26,594 nt of DNA from Emiliania huxleyi CCMP1516 (GCF_000372725.1 NW_005198415.1:2795-29388), one strand, 5' to 3'. Shown: positions 1 to 8,759, numbered from the stretch's first letter. A program made the numbers and translations. The notes: generated by a model from the letters alone, not told the origin.

Positions 1-648
1 CTGGGCAGCGTCCTCCTGCAACAGCAGCGCCTCGGTGCGATTGCTGATGTGGCGCCGCGCCGACGCGACCGAGCCAAAGTCCATCAGCACGGGCACGTCC
101 CCCTCCGACAGCAGGATGTTGGCCGGCTTGATGTCTCGGTGGGCCCACGGCGGCGAGTGCGAGTGCAGCGCGAGCACGCCCTCGCAGACCTGCGCAAAGA
201 GGTGGAGCGCCCGCCCCTCCTCGAGCCGCTTGCCGCCCTCCATGAGCCGCACCGCCAGGTCAAGCAGCGTGCCGTCCGGGTAGAGCGGCATCAGCAGCCG
301 GAACTCCTCCGCGCCGCTCGCCGTCGAGACGACGGCATGGTCGATCAACGGCATCAGGTTGGCGTGCTTGAAGGACTGGTGCACCTGCACCTCCCAGCGC
401 GCGAGCTCCGACGCCTCGGGCAGCTGCGCCAGCACCTTCTTCAGCGCGTACTTCTTCTTCTCGTCGTCCTCGACGAGGTACACGAACGAGAAGCCGCCCT
501 CGGCCAGCAGCTTGACGACGCGGAGGTTGCGCTCGTTGACCTGCATCGACTGGGTCGAGCAGGTGACGGCGCAGCAGAGCGAAGTGACCCACGCGTAGAT
601 GCCGCTGAGGACGTCCGCAACCATCGCGAGCGGGCCGTACGCCGACAT
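1..648 (-). CDS. STK16-like (NAK family) serine/threonine protein kinase, 3' part cut by window edge
   Basis: The reading frame from ATG at 648 stays open for 216 codons to the left edge, so the C-lobe is missing. Kinase signatures are in order: glycine loop LAEGGFSFVYLV at residues 48-59, the ATP-binding lysine in YALKK (K70), catalytic HRDIKPAN (170-177) and metal-binding DFG (190-192). The GGFSFVYLV loop and the segment after DFG (SVASARRHI...REAL-like with LLLQEDAAQ) resemble STK16 and related NAK-family kinases, which are membrane-associated and act around the Golgi and secretory pathway. The N-terminal 30 residues are mildly hydrophobic and end in a Cys cluster (SLCCAVTC, 24-30), a plausible palmitoylation site; STK16 itself is acylated at its N terminus. 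The window ends on CAG, so an intron may follow immediately. The family call is firm for protein kinase and good for STK16-like. I see no intron in the visible part. Confidence 0.88.
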   Translation of the reverse strand, partial: MSAYGPLAMVADVLSGIYAWVTSLCCAVTCSTQSMQVNERNLRVVKLLAEGGFSFVYLVEDDEKKKYALKKVLAQLPEASELARWEVQVHQSFKHANLMPLIDHAVVSTASGAEEFRLLMPLYPDGTLLDLAVRLMEGGKRLEEGRALHLFAQVCEGVLALHSHSPPWAHRDIKPANILLSEGDVPVLMDFGSVASARRHISNRTEALLLQEDAAQ

Positions 649-893
649 ATATGTGTGGATTGTCGTTTGTGCCGTGTGAGCGCAGGCAACTTCTGGAAAA
701 GAAATAAAGCCCCCGCGGCGATCAACACCGCAACTCCTTTTCTAAATTTCACAAAAAAAAGCGAGCACAATTGCGTTACATGGGCATGGCCGGGGTTTCT
801 GCACCGAACGATCTTACTTTCGGTCTATCGAAAGTGTTGATCTATAACATGCCTCCGGGGCTGGAAGAGGACCGCCGCAAGCGGCGTGGCGTG

Positions 894-950
894 GAGCGGT
901 TGAGCATCCCTCCGGGGGCCCCTCTGCGCCGGGGAGGCGTTGTTGGAGGC
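894..950 (+). repeat. Dispersed repeat, first copy (second at 1442-1510)
   Basis: The block running through CCTCTGCGCCGGGGAGGCG is present again at 1442-1510, where the copy carries about 11 extra T/G-rich bases before GTTGGAGGC. Both copies are in direct orientation. No coding content is seen. Confidence 0.75.
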
Positions 951-1087
951 TAGGACGCAAGCGTCCGTCGCCCTTTTCAAACTCGGGGCCCACTCCGGTC
1001 TCCGCTGCGCTCCGACCCGAATTTGGAGGGCCTATAAAAGTTTAAGGTGTTGCGCTGCGCAAAAGGGGTCGGACACAGGGGTCAGGG
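945..1087 (+). repeat. About 140-bp direct repeat, first copy (second at 2256-2389)
   Basis: The two copies share GGACGCAAGCGTCC (a perfect palindrome), a central block ending in GAGGGCCTATAAAAG and the end CGGACACAGGG. Small indels separate them. The CCTATAAAAG motif is TATA-box-like, but no transcript start can be argued from sequence. The second copy lies exactly between the tail of a SINE-like element and the foldback element at 2390. Confidence 0.85.
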
Positions 1088-1331
1088 CGCAGCTCATGCT
1101 AAGTCCTAAGTGCTAAGAGCTAGAAGAGGAGATAGAGAGAGGAGGAGAAGTGAGCGTCCAGGCAACTTCTGGAAAGGAAATAGTGCGTGCGCTTGAGCCG
1201 GACTTGTGAGCCGGACGGCTTTCATTTCTCTCTGCGTTGTTGAGCCAGGACTCAACATACTCGTTCTGTTGCCGTCGCAAACTGTCACTCCCCTTTCTCC
1301 CGGCCGGGGTGGGCGCGCGCGGCCGCGGGGG

Positions 1332-1425
1332 GCGGCTGGTGTGCGGGATGTCTGTGGGCCCGAGAGCGATATGCCATGTCCGCCTTGCGTTTGTTTCATA
1401 ACATCGAAGGCTAAGCTCAAAAGAA
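1332..1425 (+). repeat. Dispersed repeat shared with 22716-22812
   Basis: The two copies share TGTGCGGGATGTCTGTGGG, CCGCCTTGCGTT and a tail GAAGGCTAAGCTCAAAA with only scattered differences. The second copy sits just upstream of the nucleoside diphosphate kinase start codon, in the opposite sense to that gene. Confidence 0.8.
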
Positions 1426-1509
1426 ATAAAAACCCCGCTGGAGAGCGGTTGCGCATTCCTCCGGGGGCCCCTCTGCGCCGGGGAGGCGTTGTTTGTTTTG
1501 TTGTTGGAG

Positions 1510-1592
1510 GCCCGAGTGGTAAAATGCAATCGAATTTGCCCGAGTGGTCAAGTGCAACTTTGGCAATTGGTAAAAGTTGCCCGAGTGGTCTG
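1510..1592 (+). repeat. Three iterations of a GCCCGAGTGGT motif
   Basis: The motif occurs at about 1510, 1538 and 1584, overlapping the head of the SINE-like copy A. It resembles the 5' part of class II tRNAs (Ser/Leu), which contains a pol III A-box. No complete tRNA can be folded from this region by eye. Confidence 0.5.
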
Positions 1593-2256
1593 ATGGGGAA
1601 AAAAACCAAAGCGGAAGGGTGGCCCCGAGAGCTACAGGTCAACATCCCCTCCGGCTACGACAATGCGAACCTGATCTGGTCCTCACGGGGTTGACCCGTC
1701 TCCTCCAGATCGAGACGGACTTCATGAACGGCCGAGCAATATTTCTTCATTACTATTATTAATTGATGCTTTCTGCACGGCTGAGCCCCCCCCCCCCCCC
1801 CATCCCCCATCCCCCGCGCCCATTCCCTGCCCTCTCCCGCCTCACACTCCGTCAGAGCCCCCTCCCCTCTTGCACAACAGGAATTTCGACAATTAACCAG
1901 CAATGGTGGAGGAAAGGCGCAATTCAGAATGATGGGCTTGCCCATCCCGGAGTGGTTCGATCCCACACAAATCCGAGACGGTGACGGGATGCTGGCTCTG
2001 TGGTCTCAGGCCCAGTGAGGTAGTGCACGAGACTATCCCGGATCCTGCTGAACAAGCTCCTCTTGTAGCTCGATCGGTCACACCGCCATCGCCGTCGGGG
2101 AGAGGGGGGACGACACTGCTTCGGCAGCGTGCACCTCGATCCTGTACCGTGTTTGTTATGACCCCCCCCGATGAACACACCAGTGAGGGAGGGCGAGACG
2201 ATCGAGGGGTCCCGTACCATGCGGAATCGACCCTATCCAGTGCTCAAGTGCTCAAG
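1529..2256 (+). mobile_element. SINE-like dispersed element, copy A (longest)
   Basis: This roughly 0.7-kb unit recurs at 15178-15711, 15722-16013 and, inverted, at 16125-16757. All copies share the central blocks (for example CTCAGGCCCAGTGAGGTAGT and GAGGGAGGGCGAGACGATCG) and all end in a short tandem of CAAGTGCT. Copy A and the inverted copy share the head ATCGARTTTGCCCGAGTG; the other two start further in, as 5'-truncated copies would. A GGTTCGATCCC box matching a pol III B-box lies at about 1953. A C-run near 1787-1802 and a hairpin at 1931-1946 are conserved features. No long ORF is convincing, so it would be non-autonomous. Confidence 0.7.
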
Positions 2257-2389
2257 GAGGCTAGGACGCAAGCGTCCGTCGCCCTTTTCAAACTCGGGGC
2301 CCACTCCGCTGCGCTCCGACCCGAATTTGGAGGGCCTATAAAAGTTTAAGGTGTTGCTGCGCAAAAGGGGTCGGACACAGGGCTCAGGG
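2256..2389 (+). repeat. Direct repeat, second copy of 945-1087
   Basis: It matches 945-1087 from GGAGGCTAGGACGC to the end TCAGGG, with a deletion of about 7 bases near the middle and 2 bases near GTTGC. It abuts the tail of the SINE-like copy A. Confidence 0.85.
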
Positions 2390-3282
2390 CTGAGGGAGGG
2401 TGTAGAGGATGTAGAGTGTAGAGCGCTGTAGAGCTGTAGAGATGTAGAGCGCTCTGGAGCGCTGTAGAGCTGTAGAGCTCTACATCCGCCGCGTGACGAT
2501 GCGCCTCCGTTGTAGAGCGATGTAGAGGCGCTCTACAACGTGAAATCTCTACAACAAACTCTACATCATAAAGCGGCGAACGGCCGCGAACGAGGCACGG
2601 TCGCTCTCCGACATGAGGCGCGTTGCACTTGCCAGTGCTGCCCTGGCCTTCTGTCTGCCCGCCCAATGGGTGGCAGGTGCCTCTGCTGCTGTGACATGCC
2701 TCACGGCTGCGACTGGCCGGCGCCTCGGCGCGTCAGCTCGGCTCGGCGTAGCGATAGTGGCCAGCGCAACTCGCCTGGACTCAACGCTCAGCCAGGAGCT
2801 CCCGCACGCGCTGGCGCGAGGCATGGGCATGCAACGCGTCTGAATGCTCGCCTCGCCTCGCGCAAATGCGACCGTCCTCGCAGCCGACAGTCCACCGCCT
2901 GCTAAAGAAGCACTGCGACGAATGCGGCACCGGCGACACATAGCAGGCTGGTCATGACGCAGTTATAGGGTGTTGTGTGCCGTCGGAGTGACTCTCTGTG
3001 TGTCAGGGATAGTCAGGGCTGTCCATCAGAGCTCCAGTAAGCTCGGAGACACCCCACATTAGCGCGGCTCGACCTCTTTGAGTCACTGCCTTCCCGGCGG
3101 TTTGGCTGTAGAGCCTCTACAACAAACTCTACAGCAAAATCGCGCTCTACATCGCTCTACAACGCACCCGCATCGTCACGCGGCGGATGTAGAGCTCTAC
3201 AGCTCTACAGCGCTCCAGAGCGCTCTACATCTCTACAGCTCTACAGCGCTCTACACTCTACATCCTCTACACCCTCCCTCAG
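2390..3282. mobile_element. Foldback (long terminal inverted repeat) element built of GTAGAG units
   Basis: The left arm 2390-2528 and the right arm 3145-3282 are near-perfect inverted copies of about 138 bp. Each arm is a dense series of GTAGAG/CTCTAC units with intervening AGCGCT, and carries a unique block GCCGCGTGACGATGCG. Inside the arms, near 2540-2570 and 3107-3135, more CTCTACAACAAACTCTACA sequence is found. The core (about 2575-3105) has no recognised transposase. A short open frame at 2613-2843 starts with a hydrophobic stretch but has no other support. The element looks non-autonomous. No clear target duplication was found at its outer edges. Confidence 0.8.
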
Positions 3283-3532
3283 AGCCAACCCGACCGACCC
3301 CCCCCCCCCTCGGTCTGTGCTCCGACCGACCGGACCCCCCCTCCGGTCTGCGGTCTTCCGCGGCCGTCGACCGGACCCGCGGTCCTCGGTCGGTCTGCGC
3401 TGGGCGCTCAACCCGCAAACTCGGCCTGTTGCTGTTCACTACAAGATGACGCTCGTATTAGCCACCCTTTATGTCTTGCGCGGTCAAAACCCTGCAGATG
3501 GTAATGCGGGAGGTGCCGAGCTTCCCGCCCTT
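3283..3532. other. Intergenic, GC-rich CGACCGGACC-type low complexity
   Basis: From 3290 to 3400 the sequence repeats CGACCGACC/CGGTCTGCG motifs with a C-run at 3299-3310. No gene is supported. Confidence 0.4.
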
Positions 3533-3546
3533 AAATTCTTTTAACA

Positions 3547-3825
3547 CGGCTCCAGTGGTGTACCTGTGTTAGTGCCAGTGCGCGCCAGTCCCGTGCCGAT
3601 GGAGCACTTGGAGCACTTGGAGTGCGGTCATTAACCTCACGTCCAGGACCGGGGAGCTAAGAAGCGCACCCAGTTGGCCGGACGCTCGGCATCGGGTTAC
3701 GGGCTAGAGAGCCCTAGCCCCGGGGGTGCGCGGTCGCAGGGCCATAACACGTCTCCGAGGGATAGTTCCGTGTACCAGGTTGCCCCTTAACTGCAGAACG
3801 CACCCTCTTCCTCGACAAAATGTCA
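3547..3825 (-). mobile_element. About 280-bp SINE-like insertion with 14-bp target-site duplication
   Basis: The segment is bounded by identical 14-mers AAATTCTTTTAACA at 3533-3546 and 3826-3839. The left end (3557-3598, through TTAGTGCCAGTGCGCGCC) recurs at 8819 and in diverged form at 13139. The 3605-3805 part recurs inverted at 20197-20410. Read on the minus strand, the target duplication starts TGTTAAAAGAA, similar to the TT/AAAA-type site cut by L1-like endonucleases; this sets the proposed orientation. No coding content is seen. It sits about 36 bp upstream of the receptor gene's ATG. Confidence 0.72.
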
Positions 3826-3874
3826 AAATTCTTTTAACATGAAGCACATGTAGTGGCGGTGCCGATAGGTGTAC

Positions 3875-5926
3875 ATGAGGCCGGCGCCGTTCCTCCTGCT
3901 GCTCCTCCCGGCTCCCTCCCTCCAAAAAATCAGCGACGGCGTCGCCAAGCTGAGCTCGCAGGATACGGAGCAGTACCTCACCAAGTTCTCCTTTTCGCCG
4001 CGTGTGGCGTCGCTGCTCAACATCTCGTTTCACGTGGCGGAGCGCGAGTACTTTGACCGGCACCAGCACGAGCTCACGCTCTGTCTCTACTCGGACACCG
4101 ATTGGCCCCGCTTCCGCCGCGCGATGACCAAGGGCTCGCTCTGCTCCGAGAGGCAGCGGCTGGCGTCGTGGTCGGCCAAGGTGCAGCCGGAGGTGACCTA
4201 CCGGCCAGGCACGGGATACCGGCACGACTTTGACTGGGCGGGCACGCTCACCGCGCCAAAGGGGCGTGCGCACTACTGGTACGCCATGCTGATGGACTGC
4301 TACCTCGAGGAGTACGACGCCCACCCGCCGCCCCTCAACTACCGGCTCATCTTCATGAACGGTGGCGCGCTCTCTGTGGCGCGTATGGACAGTCTCTCTC
4401 AGCGCCACCCAAGCTCGCACGACCCCTCCGAACGAGTCGCCTCCCAGCCTCCTTCTTCTCTCCCCGCAGGCGAGTCGCACCTGCCTGCGGACGAGTCGGG
4501 CATGGCGACCATCAACGGGCTCGCGCTGCTCGGCATGCTCGCCCACGGCGCGAAGACGCAGAAAGCCGCGCGGCGATAACAGTTGTGCTGGCGAACAGGC
4601 ATGCTCGCCTACGGCGCGCTCTACTTTTTCTCGCTCTACTCGCGCTTCGCCGAGCAGCGGCAGCTCGCTGCGCCCCGCCACCGTCGTGTCGGCACGTCTC
4701 TTTTCACGGCGCCCTTCTTTCTCTTGGTGTTAGGCAGCTGCACCTCATCACCGTCGTGTTTGCGCTCGCCTACGCGCTGCAGGCCGCCTCGGTCCTGTGC
4801 GAGCTCTGCCACTTGCGCGCCTTCGCCGCGGACGGCAAGGGCTTGCGGTGGCGGCACACTTGGCTGGCGCTTGACTTTGGCTCTGGCCTGCTGCAGTCCA
4901 TCTCCGAGCTCTCGATCTCGCTGCTCCTCATCTCGCTCGCCTTCGGTTGGACGCTCGGCCTCGAGTCGCAGGAGCCGCTGGCGGGGCTGGGTGGCAAGCT
5001 GCTCGAGGGACTCCACCGGCCGGCGAGGTCTAGCCGAGATGTGGCCGAGACCTAGGTGAGAGACCGAGGCGAGAGACAGCCGACAGCCAACAGACGGCCG
5101 ACAGACAGCCGACAGACGAGAGACGAGAGACAGCCCGCGATCTCCCCACCCCTCCCTCCGGCGTCGCATCCCCGGCCTCGCTCGTCGCGAACGGTCAGGC
5201 GCGGCTGCTGCGCGGGCTGCAGTCCCCTTCCGTCTGGCTGCTCAGCGGCATCGGCGGCGCGCAGCTGCTGCTGCAGGCGGCGGGCCGGAGGTACGAGGAG
5301 GACTTCAACCACTTCCACGACCACGAGCACTGGCCCGGCCTCGCCCTGCTCGCCATACGGCTCGGGCTCTGCGCCCTGTTCGCCTTCGCGCTGCGCCGCT
5401 CGCTCTCGCTCGAGCGGCAGCCCGAGGTGAAGTGCTGGCGAGATAGCACCTCAGCCCCGCTACTGCGTCGCCTGCGTTTGGTGTCCGCCGCCGCCAGCCG
5501 GGAAGGCCAGGTAGGAGATTGCGTGAGGCGGACCACGTCAGCCGTCTCCGCGACTCTCCTAGGTCGCCTCCTTTCTGCGGCGGCTTCTCGTGTACGGCCT
5601 CTGCTGGTTCCTCTGCCTGCCGCTGCTCGTCCTTCTGGCGGCGCTGCTGCCGCCGTACCGCCGCCACCAGCTCGTCGCGGGCGGCGCGATCGTGCTGCAG
5701 GCGGCTGCGCTCGCCCGAGATGCGCCGAGATGCGCCGGGATGAGCCGAGATCATGCTGCAGGCGGCTGCGCTCGCGCTGCTCTCGCGCCTCTTTGTCACT
5801 TCGTCCGAGTTTTACAAGATCTCGTCGCTCTCGCACCTCGGCTTCTCGCTCGAGGGAGGGCCGGGGCTCGGCGGAGGCGCCTCTCACACACTCACACACT
5901 CTCACACTCACACACACACACACACA

Positions 5927-5976
<50 letters not shown>

Positions 5977-6166
5977 TCACACACACACACACACACGCAT
6001 CACACGCACACACGCACACATACACGATCACAAACTCACCGCTCACCCACGCACACTGGCCTTGCACTTGTGAATGCCGTGGGCTCCAAGTCTAGCGGAG
6101 ACGTTGACCTGACCTCACCCCACCGCAGGCGCCTCTCGCCTCAAGGGCAAGCTCTGCGTTGACTGA
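3875..6166 (+). CDS. GPR180/TMEM145-like seven-transmembrane protein (eight exons)
   Basis: Proposed exons: 3875-4361, 4470-4532, 4599-4659, 4734-4980, 5199-5426, 5563-5700, 5762-5876, 6129-6166 (1377 nt, 458 aa, in frame throughout). The N terminus is a short signal peptide (FLLLLLPAP), followed by a lumenal domain containing LTKFSF, CLYSDTDWP and DCYLEEYDAHPPPLNYRL, close to the extracellular part of GPR180/TMEM145. Seven hydrophobic segments follow, starting at MATINGLALLGMLAYGALYF and ending at LVAGGAIVLQAAALALLS; DGKGL and SLLLISLAFGWTL are typical of this GPCR-like transmembrane family. The protein ends in RLKGKLCVD. Relatives are secretory-pathway or surface membrane proteins of poorly known role. 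Introns 2, 3, 4, 6 and 7 require GC donors; intron 5 is GT-AG; intron 1 can be GT at 4362 or GC at 4365, both in frame. Unspliced intron 2 contains an in-frame stop. ATG at 3875 was chosen because it opens directly onto the signal peptide. Confidence 0.85.
5886..6030 (+). repeat. (CA)n microsatellite inside intron 7 of the receptor gene
   Basis: Nearly pure CA/CT dinucleotides, interrupted by a few GCAT units, make up most of the 252-nt intron 5877-6128. Such tracts vary in length between individuals. The tract produces spurious Thr-His open frames on both strands. Confidence 0.95.
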
Positions 6167-6717
6167 GCGGCGCCACGGCGCTGTGTCTCGCGGCAGCGGA
6201 TCCCGTTACTCAGGCCACTCGGGGGGTAGGAGGGTGGGGGAGGGGGGGCGCAGCCGGGGAGGGAGGAAGGGGAGGCGAGCGGCCCTGATGGTGCCGCCGA
6301 ACGCAAACATCAAATACCTCGCCCCCCCTCCCCGCCACCGATCGCGCGCATGTCGCACAGGGTGGCGGCCTTCTTCGCTCTGCGCGGCTTCCGTTATCGA
6401 TTTCCCTCTTGTGTGGGTCGCGCCAGCACAGCGAGAGGAGCCGAGCTGTCAGACGCGACGCGAGAGAGATTCTGAAGTGTCGGCGGAGAGAGAGGTCAAA
6501 ACTAGGGCGTAGGGGGGCGCGCGGGGGGTAGCGCTACATGTACACGATGTGTAGTGGGGCGCAAAAAGAGTGACAAGACACAAGAGACACGAGTCGCTCA
6601 AAAAAGAGACGAGAGCGGAGAGAGAGCGTGTTAACCCGTTAAGAGACAACACACGTGAGAGTAATTTGAAATTTCGAATTCAACTTATGGCGGCAGGGGC
6701 ACACTCGAGACCTCTCC
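6167..6717. other. Intergenic region between convergent genes
   Basis: This holds the 3' flanks of the receptor gene (plus) and the dehydrogenase (minus). A G-rich tract (6220-6285) and a purine-rich AGAGACGAGAG tract (6570-6630) are visible. No gene or clear repeat copy was found. Confidence 0.5.
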
Positions 6718-7646
6718 TCACCCGGTCGCATCGAGCATGACGCTCTCCACGTTTGAGCTCGCGTCCTGCTCGAGCATCGCCACGCACGCGTCCGCCACCG
6801 CCCGCGGCGCGAGGAACTTTGACGTGTCGACCGACGGCGCGCCCGCCGCCGCAAAGCCGCGCGCCGCGTCCTCCCACCACGGCGTTGCGACGCCCGCGGG
6901 GCATACGAGGCCGCACTTGACGTGCGAGTGGCCACCTGCCTTGAGCTCGGCGCGCAGGCTGAGCACGAGGCCGTTGACCGCGTACTTGGTCGCGCAGTAA
7001 GGCGCGGCCTGCGCGCTGGGCCGCGAGCCCATCACGCTGGACGTGACGACAACCTGCGACTGCCGGCCAGCCTTGAGCGCGGGAAGGGAGGCTCTGAGCC
7101 AGAGGAAGACACCGCGCACGTTCGTGCGAAACATCTGGTCGAAGCGCTCGACGTCGAACTCCTCCAGCGGGTAGCGCCCTCCGCCGATGCCGGCGTTGAT
7201 GCAGAGGCCGAAGAACGGCACGCCGTCGAAGAACTTCATCGCCTGGTGGCGCAGAGGCAGGGCTGACGCTAGAGCTTCAGGCAGGTGGCAAGTCGGGTAC
7301 GGGCCTCGTCAAACTGCCGATTGACGGTGGGCTCGTCGCCCGTGTCGCCCGACGAGTAATGGATGCTTCGAGAGCCAGACGCTTCGATCGACTGCACCAG
7401 TGGCGCCAGCTCCGTCTCGGCCAGCGGGCGAGTTCCCGTGACATAGACCTTGTACCGCTCGCCTCCATTTTGCAGCAGCGCTGTCGCCAGAGCGAGGCCG
7501 ATGCCGCTCGAGCCTCCAGTGATGATGACGCCGCGCCGCGCTGGCTTCGACGCCGTCATGGCGGCCGCGAGCTTCATCGAAAGAGCTTTCCGGCACACCT
7601 CAACGAAGCCTTCTCCTTTCCACCCTCGAGAAAACAAAGAATTCAT
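6718..7646 (-). CDS. Short-chain dehydrogenase/reductase (SDR), two exons
   Basis: Exon 1 is 7305-7646 and exon 2 is 6718-7242, joined across a 62-nt GC-AG intron (7243-7304), giving 288 aa. It has the classical SDR layout: NAD(P)-binding TGGSSGIG (43-50), structural NAG (130-132), TNVRG (155-159), catalytic serine region TSS (181-183), and the YCATK active site with Y196 and K200, followed by CPAGVATPWW. All catalytic elements are intact, so it should be an active oxidoreductase. The substrate cannot be read from sequence. I chose ATG 7646; ATG 7577 (MKLAAAM) or 7559 are alternatives that would drop a 23- or 29-residue leader of unclear role. A frame open further upstream runs into repeat DNA and is unlikely to be coding. 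Splicing joins QFDE to AMKFFDGVPFFGLCINAG, restoring the region before NAG. A GT donor 4 bases downstream would break the frame. Confidence 0.87.
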
Positions 7647-7667
7647 CGTGCGTCCAAGTGCTCCAAG

Positions 7668-7868
7668 GTGATTACAAGCGACTCGAGGGGCCAGGATACG
7701 CCGCGAGGAGGACGGAGTTGCGCCGAAAGGCGAAAGAAGCCGCGAGAGCAAGGGAACGGCAGGCGGCGGCGTCGCAGGACGAGACAGAAGAGAACGACGC
7801 GACAGAGGAGGAAATGACAAGGGAGAGAACGACGAGAGTGGGACGACCGCGAGGTGGCATGAAGGCTG
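7668..7868 (+). repeat. Coding-like repeat segment, copy 1 (copy 2 at 8385-8588)
   Basis: Both copies encode, on the plus strand, a very similar charged peptide (LEGP.YAARR.ELRRKAK then EAARARERQAA and SQDE..E..DATEEE.TRERT). Indels between the copies are mostly codon-sized (a GCG insertion and a 6-base insertion), suggesting descent from a real protein-coding sequence. The parent gene is not in the window. Copy 1 lies directly upstream of the dehydrogenase start, on the opposite strand. Confidence 0.6.
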
Positions 7869-7878
7869 CAGCGAGAAG

Positions 7879-8759
7879 CGGCGAGAGACTGCGAAGAGAG
7901 ATAGGAAGAGGCAGACTCCCTAGGGTGGGCGACGGCTAGCGCATCACACACCTCTCCTTAAAATCCCTGTGTGGTGGCGGCGTGCCGTCCTCCCATCCCT
8001 CCCTTGGGTTGCCCGTTTTCTTTCTTTTTTGGCACCAACAGTGGTGGCGGCGTGCCGTCCTCCCATCCCTCCCTTGGGTTGTCTCTTTTCTTTCTTTCTT
8101 TTGTGATTACAAGCCACGCCGAACGTACTGAACGCAGAGCCGAACGGGAGGAAGCCGGGGAAGACGAACCCGAGGAGGGCGAAACACCTGTGGTAATCCC
8201 GTCGGCAGCTGTCACGATGCACCCGAAGGGGACCCCAGCGCCAGCATCAACCATCATCCGTGGAGGTACAAACAAGTGTTCGAAGAGAGAGTGGACCTGA
8301 GCAACGATACGACCTGGCGGCAAATGATCGCAGTGGGCGTCAGAACACAGAAGACTCGTCCTTGCCGCTTGCGCGAGGAGAGCTCGATAAACTCGAGGGG
8401 CCAAACTATGCCGCGAGGAGGGCAGAGCTGCGACGAAAGGCGAAAGAAGCAGCGAGAGCAAGGGAGCGGCAGGCGGCGGCGGCGTCGCAGGACGAGGCAG
8501 AGGAGGGCGACGCGACAGAGGAAGAAGCGACCAGGGAGAGAACGACGAGAGTCGAGAGTGGGACGACCGCGAGATGGCATGAAGGTTCGCCCCTGTTGTA
8601 CAAGAAAGAAAGAAAGAAAACGGGCTGCAAGTGCACGGAAACCCATGGGAGGGATGGGAGGACGGCACGCCGCCACCACACAGGGATTTTAAGGAGAGGG
8701 GTGTTCGCCCACCCTTTGGGCGTCCGCCTCTTCCTATCTCTCTTCGCAGTCTCTCGCCG
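7879..8759. mobile_element. Second foldback element with about 150-bp inverted arms and a degenerate ORF
   Basis: The left arm 7879-8031 is repeated inverted at about 8600-8759. The arms share CGGCGAGAGACTGCGAAGAG, TCTCCTTAAAATCCCTGTG and GGCGGCGTGCCGTCCTCCCA. The left arm also carries a second tandem copy of its inner 60 bp (8041-8100). The core 8103-8590 has coding-like stretches in more than one frame. One frame gives PWRYKQVFEERVDLSNDTTW followed by RQMIAVGVRTQ; the 3' part holds copy 2 of the charged repeat peptide. No transposase motif was recognised. The core is most simply a decayed gene or a captured gene fragment inside a foldback transposon. Confidence 0.65.

Larger units (their letters stand above)
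649..1528. other. Intergenic 5' flank of the kinase, made of dispersed repeats
   Basis: No coding region is supported here. Positions 683-707 and 1158-1182 share a short repeat (CAGGCAACTTCTGGAAA). The rest consists mainly of the repeat copies annotated separately at 894-950, 945-1087, 1332-1425 and 1442-1510. Open frames on both strands have the amino-acid composition of GC-rich non-coding DNA. Confidence 0.5.

Noticed and set aside
441..840. Long open frames on both strands overlapping the kinase
   Set aside because: They are shadows of the kinase frame in GC-rich DNA; only the frame from 648 carries kinase motifs.
1510..1592. tRNA gene (Ser/Leu type) suggested by GCCCGAGTGGT motifs
   Set aside because: No matching acceptor stem, anticodon arm or T-arm at the right distance could be found by eye.
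2613..2843. Open frame with a signal-peptide-like start inside the first foldback element
   Set aside because: Only the first 25 residues look hydrophobic; no domain, no repeat copy to test conservation, and it lies wholly within a non-autonomous repeat.
5886..6030. CRISPR-like or satellite array
   Set aside because: It is a simple dinucleotide microsatellite within an intron; there are no spacer-repeat units.
5195..6067. 290-aa minus-strand frame with a Cys/Val repeat
   Set aside because: It is the translation of the (CA)n microsatellite and the reverse strand of receptor exons.
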